64,000 nucleotides of DNA, taken from contig NZ_CP139965.1 in the NCBI RefSeq assembly GCF_034424375.1, positions 6,572,001 to 6,636,000 on the forward strand, given 5' to 3'. Below are positions 50,697-59,558 of the stretch, piece by piece. This DNA is from Paraburkholderia kururiensis (GTDB lineage: Bacteria; Pseudomonadota; Gammaproteobacteria; Burkholderiales; Burkholderiaceae). Positions within the stretch are counted from its first letter, which is position 1; every line of letters begins with the position of its first letter. The notes under the pieces are model-generated. The model had not been told where the DNA came from, ran no database searches, and saw only the letters and a program-made list of their open reading frames with translations. The position numbers and the translations under genes are program-made.

Positions 50697-50697
50697 C

Positions 50698-51690
50698 TCA
50701 CGCTCCCCCCACCGGCCGGCGCGCACGCAGACGGTTGCCCGTGCTGCCGCGCAGGCCGTCGATCAGCAGGTTCACGCCCACCGTGAGCAGCGCGATCGCA
50801 ATGGCCGGCATCAGCACGACTGGTGCGCCGTCGCCCAGGCACGCAATGTTCTCGCGCACGAGCGAACCCAGGTCCGCGTACGGCGGCTGCACGCCGAGGC
50901 CCAGAAAACTAAGGCCGCTCAGCAGCAGCACCACGAACACGAAGCGCAGCCCCAGGTCCGCGAGCATGGGGTGGATCATGTTCGGCAGGATTTCGAAGCA
51001 ACAGATGTAGATCGCGCTTTCGCCGCGCACACGCGCCACCTGCACGTATTCGAGCGAGCTGATGTTCACGGCCAGCGCCCGCGCAATGCGATAGGCGCCG
51101 GGCGTGTAGCTCACGGCGGCCGTGAGAATCAGAAGCGGCAGCGACGAACCGAACGCGGCCACCACCATCAGCGCAAACATCTTGGTGGGAATCGAGCTGA
51201 CGGCGTCGAGCACGCGGCTCATCGTTTCGTCCACCGCCTTGCCCGCCACGGCGGCGAGCAGCCCCAGGCTCGTGCCGACGAAGGCCGCCATGGACGCCGC
51301 GGCCAGCGCAAGCAGCACCGTGAGGCGCGTGCCGTGAATGATGCGGCTCAGCATGTCGCGGCCGATGTAATCCGAGCCGAGCGGCAGCTTCGCGCTGAAG
51401 CCCGCGAACACGTCCGGCGACACAATGGCGCCTTCGGAATGCGGCGCGAGCCACGGGCCGACCACCGCGACGAACAGCATGAACGCCACCATCACGAGAC
51501 CGATGCGTCCGCTCGTCGAAAGCCGCAGCTTGCGCCGCGCGCGGCGTGCAGGCGGTGCGGAACCCGCCGAACCTGTTGAACCGCCGGCCCCGTTCGCACC
51601 GCCGGATGCGGGCTCCGGAAAAGATGAAGACATGCTGGCGCTCCTTGTCAGCGCGACCGGCGAACGGCGCAGGAAAGACTGGCGGTTCAT
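50698..51690 (-). CDS. ABC transporter permease (DppC type)
   Basis: This is a 330-residue inner-membrane permease. A Ser/Gly/Pro-rich N-terminal arm of about 55 residues precedes the first helix (GRIGLVMVAFMLFVAVVGPWLA). The conserved HPLGSDYIGRD-like segment reads KLPLGSDYIGRDMLSRIIHG, and the EAA loop appears in YVQVARVRGESAIYICCFEI. The ATG at 51690 overlaps the DppB-type stop by 4 bases. It pairs with that permease to make the channel. Confidence 0.93.
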   Translation of the reverse strand: MNRQSFLRRSPVALTRSASMSSSFPEPASGGANGAGGSTGSAGSAPPARRARRKLRLSTSGRIGLVMVAFMLFVAVVGPWLAPHSEGAIVSPDVFAGFSAKLPLGSDYIGRDMLSRIIHGTRLTVLLALAAASMAAFVGTSLGLLAAVAGKAVDETMSRVLDAVSSIPTKMFALMVVAAFGSSLPLLILTAAVSYTPGAYRIARALAVNISSLEYVQVARVRGESAIYICCFEILPNMIHPMLADLGLRFVFVVLLLSGLSFLGLGVQPPYADLGSLVRENIACLGDGAPVVLMPAIAIALLTVGVNLLIDGLRGSTGNRLRARRPVGGA

Positions 51691-52640
51691 GTGCGCAACC
51701 TCGGGTTGGACACGATCGCGCAGAGGTCCGCGAGCGTGACGAGTATCAGATACGCAAGACAGAACAGCATCGTGCACGCCTGCACGAGCGGAATGTCGCG
51801 ATTGCTCACGGCATCCACCATGAGCCGCGCGAGCCCCGGATAGTTGAAGATGGTTTCCACGATGATCACGCCGCCCAGCAGATACGACAGGCTCAGCGCC
51901 ACCGCGTTCGCGATGGGCCCGATCGCATTGGGCAACGCGTGGCGCAGCACGACGCGCGCGGGCCGCGCCCCTTTGAGAATCGCCATTTCCACGTACGACG
52001 CGCGCAATTGCTCGACCACCGCGGCACGCGTCATGCGCGCCATCTGCGCCACGATCACGCAGCACAGCGTGATGACGGGCATCGCGTAGGCGCGCAAGAA
52101 CTGGTTGAACGTTTCGATCTCGCCGCCATACGACAGCGCGGAAAGCCAGCGCAGTTTCACGGCGAAGATCAGCACCGCGAACGTAGCGATCAGGAATTCG
52201 GGCGTGGCCACCAGCGACAGCGTGCCGAGACTCACGATGCGATCGAGCAGCGTGCCCTGCTTCACCGCGGCCAGAATGCCGAGCCCGATGGCGAACGGCA
52301 CGGACACCACCGTCGTGATGGCAGCCAGCGACAACGACTTCGGCAGGCGGCCCGCAATGAGTTCGCTAACGGGCAGGCTCGCCGAAAGCGACGTGCCGAA
52401 GTTGCCGTGTGAAATGCCGGCGAGCCAGTGGAGATAACGCAGCCAGGCGGGCTGGTCGAGCCCGAACTGCTGGCGCAGCGCGGCCACCGTTTCGGCGGTG
52501 GCGGCCTGGCCCATCGCCTGCTGCGCCGCGTCGCCGGGCAGCAGGTTAGTGATCGTGAAGATGATGAGCGACACGATCAGCAGCATGAGCACGGTCAGCG
52601 CGAGGCGCCGCACGATCAACGAAGCAACGGTCTGGTTCAT
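51687..52640 (-). CDS. ABC transporter permease (DppB type)
   Basis: This is a 317-residue permease of the peptide/nickel family with six helices. The N-terminal IVRRLALTVLMLLIVSLIIF and the following LLPGDAAQQAMGQAA segment are typical for DppB/OppB. The EAA loop is YVEMAILKGARPARVVLRHA. It is separated from the binding-protein gene by a 171-base gap with a stable hairpin, and overlaps the next permease gene. Confidence 0.93.
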   Translation of the reverse strand: MNQTVASLIVRRLALTVLMLLIVSLIIFTITNLLPGDAAQQAMGQAATAETVAALRQQFGLDQPAWLRYLHWLAGISHGNFGTSLSASLPVSELIAGRLPKSLSLAAITTVVSVPFAIGLGILAAVKQGTLLDRIVSLGTLSLVATPEFLIATFAVLIFAVKLRWLSALSYGGEIETFNQFLRAYAMPVITLCCVIVAQMARMTRAAVVEQLRASYVEMAILKGARPARVVLRHALPNAIGPIANAVALSLSYLLGGVIIVETIFNYPGLARLMVDAVSNRDIPLVQACTMLFCLAYLILVTLADLCAIVSNPRLRT

Positions 52641-52670
52641 GGTTCCTGCCCGGTAGAACGGCTAGATGCC

Positions 52671-52690
52671 CAACAGCCCACAACAGCCCA
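52671..52690. repeat. 10-bp tandem duplication
   Basis: CAACAGCCCA is present twice in direct succession, between the DppB-type start and the intercistronic hairpin. It may be a simple slippage product; no function is claimed. Confidence 0.6.
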
Positions 52691-52710
52691 ACCGCGCGGT
52701 TGCGACGACA

Positions 52711-52738
52711 CCGGCCGCGCGTGCCACCGCGCGGCCGG
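52711..52738 (-). other. Intercistronic hairpin after the binding-protein gene
   Basis: CCGGCCGCGCG (52711-52721) and CGCGCGGCCGG (52728-52738) form an 11-bp perfect stem with a TGCCAC loop; flanking GACA and TGTC extend the symmetry. It lies about 75 bases past the binding-protein stop and before the permease genes. Such hairpins commonly protect the mRNA of binding proteins or cut downstream transcription, giving more binding protein than permease. Confidence 0.6.
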
Positions 52739-52811
52739 CCTGTCGTATGCGCTCCAACAACGTCGAAAGCACGGCGCGCGCCGCATCAACGCGCGCTCGT
52801 GCCTGCGAGCA

Positions 52812-54389
52812 TCAGGCATCCCACCACACGTGCTCGGCAAACGAAAAGCCCATCATTGCCCCGGTCGGGATGGAACCCAGGCCCCTCAGGCGCTTGTCGT
52901 AGCCATCCAGCAGACTGAGGAACGCGGGAATGCCGATGCCGCCTTCCTTGCTCACCAGCACCTGCATGTCGGCGTACATCTGCTTGCGCTTGGCCTCGTC
53001 GGTTTCGGCACGCGCGGCGAGCAGCAGCTGATCGAACTTCGGGTTCTTCCATCCGGACTCGTTCCACGGCGCATCGGACTTGAAGAACTGCGTGAAGAGC
53101 ACGTCGGCGCTGGGACGCGGATTGATGCTGCCGAAGCCGAGCGGATGCTTCATCCAGTGGTTCGACCAGTAGCCGTCCGCGGGCACGCGGTTCACCTGCA
53201 GGTTCATGCCGATCTTCTGCGCGCTCTGCTGCATGAGCACGGCCATTTCGATCGAACCGTTGGCGTCCGAGGTGGCGAAGACGGGCGGAATCGCCGCGCC
53301 GATGGCGCCTGCCTTTTGCAGGTGGAACTTGGCGCGGTCCAGATCGTAGGGACGCTGCGGCAGGCCCGCGAAGTAGTAGCGGTGTCCCGGCGGAATCGGC
53401 TGGTCGTTGCCCACCACGGCGAAGCCGCGAAACACGGCCGTGCGGATCTGATCGCGATCGAACAGATACTTCATGCCTTCCACGAAGTCCGGGTTGCCGG
53501 TGAGCGGGTTGTCGCGCCGCATGATGAGGTCGGTGTAGAGGCCCGACTTCGTTTCCTGGATCGCGTAGCCCGGCGTGGACGCAATGCGTTGCGTGGCGCG
53601 CGGATCGACGCCGTTGATCAACTGCACGTCGCCCGAGAGCAGCGCGTTCGCGCGCGCCGCGTCGTCGGAAATGCCGATCAGTTCCACCTCGTCGAGGTAG
53701 GGCTTGCCCGGGCGCCAGTAGTTGTCGTTGCGCACGCCGACCGTGGTGACGCCTGGCTTGAAAGTCTTGAGCTTGTAGGGGCCCGTGCCCACGGCGGTGG
53801 TGAAATCCGTCGTGCCGTCGCGAATGACGACGAGCTGCGGCGTGGCCAGGATGACGGGCAGATCCGCATTCGGCTGCGTGAGCGTGATGGTCACCTCGTT
53901 CGGGCCAGTGGCCTTCACGTCGGCGAACTGGTCGGCCACGGACTTCACCTTCGACGCCGTGGCCGGGTTCTTGTGGCGCAGCAGCGAGTACGCCACGTCA
54001 GCCGGCGTGAGCGGCTTGCCGTCGTGAAAGGTCACGCCCTTGCGCAGCTTGATGACCCAGGTCTTCGCGTCCGTCGTGTCGAGCGACTCGGCCAGCGCAG
54101 GCTGCGGCGTGAGGCTCGGGTCGAACTGCGTGAGCCCGCTGTAGATCATGAAAAAGCGGATGTAGTCCGAGCCCGAGGAGCCCTTCGCAGGATCGAGCGT
54201 ATCGGATGTGGATATCGACTCGTAAGCCGCGCGCACCTTGCCGCCGCGTTTGGGCGCATCCGCGGCGAAGGCGCTCTTTGCCCCCGCGAGCAGCCCTCCC
54301 GCGCCCGAGGCCAGTACGCCGCCCAGAGCCAATACACGCATCATGTCGCGGCGGCTGAAACCACCCTGTTTGATTTCATCGTCGTTCAT
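52812..54389 (-). CDS. ABC transporter substrate-binding protein (DppA/OppA type), Tat-type signal
   Basis: This is a 525-residue periplasmic binding protein of solute-binding family 5. The signal peptide has a twin-arginine-like FSRRDMMRVLALGG and ends near AFAADAP. Typical family segments are WVIKLRKGVTFHDGKPLTPADVAYS (read in two parts), VGTGPYKLKTF and NDNYWRPGKPYLDEV. GAGGAG lies before the ATG at 54389. As first gene of the ABC-HyuAB operon it likely binds the compound that HyuAB cleaves, or a peptide-like precursor. Confidence 0.93.
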   Translation of the reverse strand: MNDDEIKQGGFSRRDMMRVLALGGVLASGAGGLLAGAKSAFAADAPKRGGKVRAAYESISTSDTLDPAKGSSGSDYIRFFMIYSGLTQFDPSLTPQPALAESLDTTDAKTWVIKLRKGVTFHDGKPLTPADVAYSLLRHKNPATASKVKSVADQFADVKATGPNEVTITLTQPNADLPVILATPQLVVIRDGTTDFTTAVGTGPYKLKTFKPGVTTVGVRNDNYWRPGKPYLDEVELIGISDDAARANALLSGDVQLINGVDPRATQRIASTPGYAIQETKSGLYTDLIMRRDNPLTGNPDFVEGMKYLFDRDQIRTAVFRGFAVVGNDQPIPPGHRYYFAGLPQRPYDLDRAKFHLQKAGAIGAAIPPVFATSDANGSIEMAVLMQQSAQKIGMNLQVNRVPADGYWSNHWMKHPLGFGSINPRPSADVLFTQFFKSDAPWNESGWKNPKFDQLLLAARAETDEAKRKQMYADMQVLVSKEGGIGIPAFLSLLDGYDKRLRGLGSIPTGAMMGFSFAEHVWWDA

Positions 54390-54954
54390 GGAACCTGCTC
54401 CTCGGACAAAGGGAAAGTGACCGCAGTGTTTTATGCTGCCGCTCCTGGTATCGCTCGCCGCGCCTTTTGCTGGTCGCCTGCAAGGTCTCCTGCGCCCGCC
54501 GGGGTCCGTGCCTGCCGTGTCCGGCAAAGCTCACCGCCTGCGTGCTGAATGAATTTAAGCATCGCCAAATTAATGGAATGTCCTGATTCGCGATGGCGCG
54601 CAGTCGAAAGTCGCCGTTTTGATGGGCTCCCGCAGCAGGAATTGCTATGGCCGCCGCAGCACCCTCCGCACGAGGGCCGGAGGTTGGGGTTACACCCTAG
54701 AGCGCGCGGTGTGCCAGGGCAACGCGTGACGTGCGGCAATAATTGGCAAGGATTTGTCCAGACGCGCAGTTCGCGCATGCGGGCAAACCCCAAAAATACT
54801 CAAGCCAGGCGCGCCTGCTGCCGTTTACGGGGGTAGCAGCACGCGGCTTCGCGCGAGACGCGGGCTTCCAGGTCCGCGCCTCGCGCGAAGCCGCAAGGAG
54901 ACTGCACGCACATTGCTACATTGAAGTCGTTTCTGAATACGTCAGCGGGACATC
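54390..54954. other. Divergent intergenic region with a large hairpin
   Basis: This 565-base region lies between the binding-protein start (minus) and the GGDEF-EAL start (plus) and should hold promoters for both. It contains the 52-base hairpin at 54843-54894. Short open frames inside it lack ribosome-binding sites and I do not support them. Confidence 0.5.
54843..54894. other. Large stem-loop upstream of the GGDEF-EAL gene
   Basis: GCGGCTTCGCGCGAG (54843-54857) and CTCGCGCGAAGCCGC (54880-54894) are perfect 15-bp arms. After one mismatch the stem goes on with CGCGG (54859-54863) and CCGCG (54874-54878) around a 10-base loop. AAGGAG follows directly. It ends 60 bases before the start codon, so it could be in the 5' untranslated RNA. 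No T-run follows. Confidence 0.6.
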
Positions 54955-56979
54955 ATGACAAGTCGTCCGGTTCATCGCGCATGGACACTCCGCTGCAGGC
55001 GCGCCGTCGAAAGATGCGCGAGGCTGTTCGCGGTACCGGCGGAGAATCCCGAGCTCATTCGCTCGCAATCCGCTGCGCTTTCCACGCAGATTCCTCTGCT
55101 GTATTTCATCCTCGTCACCAACAGCGTGGCGCTCGCACTCACGCATCTGCACTCGGCGCCCGCGTGGATGACGGTCTGGACGCCCGGTGCCCTGTGCGGC
55201 TTTTGCATCGTGCGCCTCGTCTGGTGGCGTCGCATTCGCCATATCGAAGTGGATACGGCCACGCACCTGAGGCGGTTGCGCCTCACGCTGCGCCTCGTGC
55301 CCGTGCTCGGCGTGCTGTTCACCGCCTGGGGCTTCAACCTCTACCGGTACGGCGACGCCTACGCCCAGGCGCACGTGGCGTTCTACATGGCGATCACGGT
55401 GATCGGCTGCATCTTCTGCCTCATGCACCTGCGCGGCGCCGCGCTCATGCTGGCTGCCATCGTGATCCTGCCGTTCGCGGTGTTCTTCTCGCTCACGGGC
55501 AACCTGGTGTTCATGCTGATGGCGGCGAACCTGCTGCTCGTGTGGGTCGCGATGATTTTCGTGCTGCTCGTGCACTACCGCGACTTCGCGCGGCTCGTGG
55601 AATCCACCGTGACGCTCAGGCTGCGCCAGGCCGAAACGCAGCGCCTGAGCGACGAGAATTTCCGGCTCGCGAATCTCGACTCGCTCACGGGGCTGCCGAA
55701 CCGGCGGGCGTTTCTTGCACACGTCGACAGCATGGCGGCGCATGCGAGCGGCCATCACGCAGCCCGCGCGCGGGGCACGCGCTCCATCGTGATCGGGCTC
55801 ATCGATCTGGACGACTTCAAGCTGGTCAACGACGCCTACGGTCACAGCACCGGCGACCGCGTGCTCGCCGAAGTGGGCCGCCGCTTGCTGGACATCAGCA
55901 CGAACCCGGTGTTCTTCGCGCGGCTCGGCGGCGACGAATTCGGCATGCTGCTGCGCGAAAATCTCTCTACAGACGAATTGATGGCCCGTGGCCGCGCCCT
56001 CTGCCGGCTGCTTCAACAACCGTACGAACTGGGCGAGCTCACGCTGCGGCTCACGGCATCGGTGGGCTTTGCGGCGTCGCCGGACGGCCCTCTCGAGCGC
56101 CCCGAACTGCTCTTCGAGCAGGCCGACCACGCGCTCTACTACGCCAAGCAGAACGCGCGCGGTGAACCGGTCATCTTCTCGCACGCGCACGAAAGCGAGC
56201 GGCGCCGCATGGGGCTCATCGAACAGGCGCTCGCGCACGCCGACCTCGTGCGCGAACTTTCGGTGGCGTTCCAGCCTATCGTCGAGTTGCCGAGCCATCG
56301 CATTCTGGGCTTCGAAGCGCTGGCGCGCTGGACCCACGAACGGCTCGGCCAGGTGCCGCCCGCCGAATTCATTGCGTGCGCGGAGCGCTCGAACCGCATC
56401 CTGCAGGTGAGCGAAGTGCTGCTGAAGAAGGCGTTGGCCGAAGCGCGGCGCTGGCCCGACGACACCTGGGTGTCGTTCAACCTGTCCGCGCGCGACATCG
56501 GTTCGCCGGAAGCGACGCAACGCATCGCCGACATCGTGCTCGCGAGCGGCGTGCCGCCTCACCGCATCGAGATGGAGATTACCGAAACGGCGCTGGTGAG
56601 CGACTTCGACGTGGCGAGCGAATCGCTGCGGCTGCTCAAGGAACTAGGCGTGCGCATTGCGCTCGACGACTTCGGCACGGGCTTCTCGAGCCTCACCTAC
56701 GTGCAGCGGCTGCCGCTCGACAAGATCAAGATCGACCGCAGCTTCGTGAGCGACATCGTGCACAACGCGACGGGGCAAAGCGTGGTGAAGTCCATCGTGG
56801 ACCTGTGCCGCAACCTCGATCTGGACTGCGTGGTGGAAGGCGCCGAAGACGAGGAGCAGGTGGGCATTCTGCACGAGCTGGGGTGCCGCAAGATGCAAGG
56901 CTATCTGTTCGGCAGGCCGATGGCGGGCGACGCGGCCTGCGCGCTGCTCAGCCGGGAGACGACGATTCAGGCGGCGTGA
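54955..56979 (+). CDS. Membrane-bound GGDEF-EAL cyclic-di-GMP enzyme
   Basis: This is a 674-residue signalling protein. The first 225 residues hold about five to six membrane helices with no known sensor domain. A GGDEF domain follows (about 240-400): SLTGLPNRRAFL, DDFKLVNDAYGH and an intact GGDEF in RLGGDEFGML. The EAL domain (about 420-665) has EALARW for EAL, the DDFGTG loop, KIDRSFV and a changed VEGAED in place of the common AEGVET, but with the catalytic Glu kept. Both diguanylate cyclase and phosphodiesterase activity are possible. A large hairpin lies upstream. Confidence 0.94.
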   Translation: MTSRPVHRAWTLRCRRAVERCARLFAVPAENPELIRSQSAALSTQIPLLYFILVTNSVALALTHLHSAPAWMTVWTPGALCGFCIVRLVWWRRIRHIEVDTATHLRRLRLTLRLVPVLGVLFTAWGFNLYRYGDAYAQAHVAFYMAITVIGCIFCLMHLRGAALMLAAIVILPFAVFFSLTGNLVFMLMAANLLLVWVAMIFVLLVHYRDFARLVESTVTLRLRQAETQRLSDENFRLANLDSLTGLPNRRAFLAHVDSMAAHASGHHAARARGTRSIVIGLIDLDDFKLVNDAYGHSTGDRVLAEVGRRLLDISTNPVFFARLGGDEFGMLLRENLSTDELMARGRALCRLLQQPYELGELTLRLTASVGFAASPDGPLERPELLFEQADHALYYAKQNARGEPVIFSHAHESERRRMGLIEQALAHADLVRELSVAFQPIVELPSHRILGFEALARWTHERLGQVPPAEFIACAERSNRILQVSEVLLKKALAEARRWPDDTWVSFNLSARDIGSPEATQRIADIVLASGVPPHRIEMEITETALVSDFDVASESLRLLKELGVRIALDDFGTGFSSLTYVQRLPLDKIKIDRSFVSDIVHNATGQSVVKSIVDLCRNLDLDCVVEGAEDEEQVGILHELGCRKMQGYLFGRPMAGDAACALLSRETTIQAA

Positions 56980-57095
56980 GTTGCGGGGCCGGCTTTTCGG
57001 GCGGCCTTTCGGCGGTGTGAATGGTGGGCTGAATGGCCGGCGTAGGGCGCGGGAGACCAACGCGGTCGACCGCACGGCCCGCCCCCTTTAGCGAT

Positions 57096-57866
57096 TCAAA
57101 GCACGTTGAGCATCGCCAGCGCCGTTTCCTGCATGTGCGGCAGCACGCGCTTGAGCGACGCGTCGGCCGTCTCGTCGCCTATCGGCATGTTGGTGCTCAG
57201 TGCCGCCACCACCTGGCCGTGCCGGTTTTTCAGCGGAATGGCGATGCCTCTCACCCCCACCTGCAACTGCTGCTCGATGATCGCGTAGCCCTTCGCGCGG
57301 GCGCGGCGAATGCTGGTCAGCAGTTTCGCCGGGTCGGTGATGGTGTGCGGCGTGAAGGGGCGCAGCGGCGTCGAGTTGAGCCAGTCCACCACGGCGTGCT
57401 CGTCCGGCTCGAATGCGAGCAGCACGACGCCCGGCGACGTGAGCGGTGCCGGCACGCGCGCGCCCAGCACGAAGCCCGTGGTCATCACACGCGAGGGGCT
57501 GTTGCGCGCGATGAACACGAGCTCCCATTCGTCCAGCACGCTCACGTACACGCCTTCGCCAATCGCCGCGCTCAACTGCTGCAGATACGGTTGCACCATG
57601 CGCGGCAGGCGCGCCGAATCGAAATACGACCAGCCGACGCGCAGCACGCGCGGCGTGAGTCCGAAGAGCTTGCCGTCGGTATAGAGATACCCGAGATGCT
57701 CGAGCGTGAGCAGATAGCGGCGCGCGGCGGTGCGGGTCAGGCCCGTACGCTCGGCGGCCTGCGTGGGGGTCATGCGGGGATGGGCGTCGTCGAAGGCTTC
57801 CAGGATCGCGAGGCCCTTTTCGAGACCCGCGATCCAGTCGCGCCTTGCCAGCGGTGTCTTGCTCAT
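57096..57866 (-). CDS. IclR-family regulator (PcaR/PobR type)
   Basis: This is a 256-residue regulator. The N-terminal winged helix (about 12-75) has LEKGLAILEAFDD and the recognition part PTQAAERTGLTRTAARRYLLTLEHLG (seen across 35-60), the pattern of the PcaR/PobR/CatR group for aromatic-acid catabolism. The ligand domain follows (about 85-250), with VGVRGIAIPLKNRHGQVVAALS. It lies 70 bases downstream of the MHS-family transporter gene start-to-stop run, on the same strand side, and likely controls that transporter. Confidence 0.92.
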   Translation of the reverse strand: MSKTPLARRDWIAGLEKGLAILEAFDDAHPRMTPTQAAERTGLTRTAARRYLLTLEHLGYLYTDGKLFGLTPRVLRVGWSYFDSARLPRMVQPYLQQLSAAIGEGVYVSVLDEWELVFIARNSPSRVMTTGFVLGARVPAPLTSPGVVLLAFEPDEHAVVDWLNSTPLRPFTPHTITDPAKLLTSIRRARAKGYAIIEQQLQVGVRGIAIPLKNRHGQVVAALSTNMPIGDETADASLKRVLPHMQETALAMLNVL

Positions 57867-57936
57867 GCGTGTGGAGGCCGAGGCCGGTCGATCGTTGCGC
57901 GCGCGGCTGGGGTGCCGCGACGCGACATGCTGCGAA

Positions 57937-59241
57937 TCACGCCTTTTTCATGAAAGCGGCGACGATCAGCGAGATCGCACAGCCGGCACAGAGATAGGCG
58001 GCCACGAGATGCCACGAACCGCCGGCAAAGCTCACCAGCGCGACCGCGATGAACGGCGTGAAGCCGCCGCCCACCACGCTCGCGAACTGGTAGCCCACGC
58101 CCGCGCCGCTGTAGCGGTACTCGGCGCCGAACAGCTCGGTAAAGAGCGGCTGTTGCACGCTCACCACCATGTCGTGTGCCATGTTGGCGAGCAGCACGGC
58201 GAAGACGGTGATCCAGACCACGGAGCGCGCCTCCATGGCCAGAAAGAACGGCACCGCACACGCCAGGCCGATCAGCGCACCGATCATGTAGATGCGGCGC
58301 AGGCCGAAGCGGTCCGCGAGCCACGCGAAGCACGGAATCGTCACGCAGCTCACGGCGCCCACGAGCAGGCTCACGTTGAGAAAGAACTCGCGCGGCATAC
58401 CGAGGTTCGTCGTGGAGTAGCTGAGCGCGAACGCCGTCACGATGTACATCGAGAAGAGCTCGGCAAGACGCAGCGCAACGATCAGCAGAAACGCCTTCGG
58501 ATGCCGGGTCAACGCCTCCATCACGGGCATGCGCAACTGGCGGTGGCCCTTCTCGACCTTCTCCACGAACTCCCGCGACTCCGCCATGCTGGAGCGCACC
58601 CACAAGCCCACCAGCACGAGCACCACGCTGAACACGAACGGCAGGCGCCAGCCCCACGACTTGAACGCCGCATTGTCGAGCAAATGGCTGAGCAGCGAAA
58701 CGAAGCCGGTAGCCAGAACGAGCCCGACGCCGTAGCCCACCTGCACGCCGCTGCTGTAGAACGCCTTCTTCTTCGCGGGCGCGGATTCCACGGCCATCAG
58801 CGCCGCCCCGCCCCACTCGCCGCCCACCGCGAAGCCCTGAATGGCGCGCAGCGTGACGAGCAGCACGGGCGCCCACCAGCCGATGCTCGCGAAGGTAGGC
58901 AAGAAGCCGATCAACATGGTGGAGAGGCCCATCATCATGACCGTGAGCACGAGCATGCGTTTGCGGCCGAGGCGGTCGCCGAAGTGGCCGAATACGATGC
59001 CGCCGAGCGGCCGGAACAGGAAGCCGACGCCGAACGTCGCGAAGGCCGCGAGCGTGCCCATCGTGGGGCTCACGTTCGGAAAGAAGGCGCTGTTGAACAC
59101 GAGCGCCGCGACGATGCCGTACAGCAGGAAGTCGTACCAGTCCACCACCGCGCCGACAAAGCTGCCGAGCGCCGCACGCCGGGCTTCGCTGCGCGTGGTG
59201 TCCCCGTAGGCGAGGCGCGATGAATCGACAGCTGAATGCAT
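57937..59241 (-). CDS. MHS-family MFS metabolite:H+ symporter
   Basis: This is a 434-residue transporter of the metabolite:H+ symporter family (KgtP, ProP, ShiA type). The family start is LGSFVGAVVDWYDFLLYG, then LFRPLGGIVFGHFGDRLGRK with the loop 2-3 motif, and RAIQGFAVGGEWGGAALM in helix 4. Twelve helices fit. The ATG at 59241 has AGGAG upstream. Likely substrates are organic acids such as ketoglutarate, shikimate or citrate. An IclR regulator gene follows on the same strand after 70 bases. Confidence 0.93.
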   Translation of the reverse strand: MHSAVDSSRLAYGDTTRSEARRAALGSFVGAVVDWYDFLLYGIVAALVFNSAFFPNVSPTMGTLAAFATFGVGFLFRPLGGIVFGHFGDRLGRKRMLVLTVMMMGLSTMLIGFLPTFASIGWWAPVLLVTLRAIQGFAVGGEWGGAALMAVESAPAKKKAFYSSGVQVGYGVGLVLATGFVSLLSHLLDNAAFKSWGWRLPFVFSVVLVLVGLWVRSSMAESREFVEKVEKGHRQLRMPVMEALTRHPKAFLLIVALRLAELFSMYIVTAFALSYSTTNLGMPREFFLNVSLLVGAVSCVTIPCFAWLADRFGLRRIYMIGALIGLACAVPFFLAMEARSVVWITVFAVLLANMAHDMVVSVQQPLFTELFGAEYRYSGAGVGYQFASVVGGGFTPFIAVALVSFAGGSWHLVAAYLCAGCAISLIVAAFMKKA

Positions 59242-59558
59242 GATGTGTCTCCTGAACTCTCTATCTAGGTATGTCTCTTTCGGCGCGGCGGCGAGTGCTG
59301 CGCGGCTCGCCGCCATGGTGCGCGCCACGGTGATATTGTCCGTGGCTTGCAGGATAGTGGCGGGGATGGCGCAAGAGCAATCGGCCAGGAAATGTCGACG
59401 TGCGATGATCGCACGCGTGCGTGCAATAGTCGAACGCTCCTCGGGTTAGCACCAGGCGCCATCGCGCATCGCGAAGGCAAGGCACCGCCATCTGTGCTCG
59501 CCATGTCCCGCTGAAACCCATCGGCCCCATCGGTCAACGCAAGGCAAGAGCAAAAGTC
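59242..59558. other. Divergent intergenic region (MHS transporter / methyltransferase)
   Basis: This 317-base region separates two divergent genes and should hold their promoters. I see no clear operator, hairpin or gene in it. Confidence 0.4.

Noticed and set aside
52428..54548. Plus-strand open frame of about 700 codons opposite the ABC binding-protein gene
   Set aside because: Antisense shadow; the minus strand encodes a full solute-binding family 5 protein with signal peptide.
54549..54836. 95-codon plus-strand frame in the divergent region before the GGDEF-EAL gene
   Set aside because: No ribosome-binding site, no motif, and Cys/Arg-rich composition unlike its neighbours.
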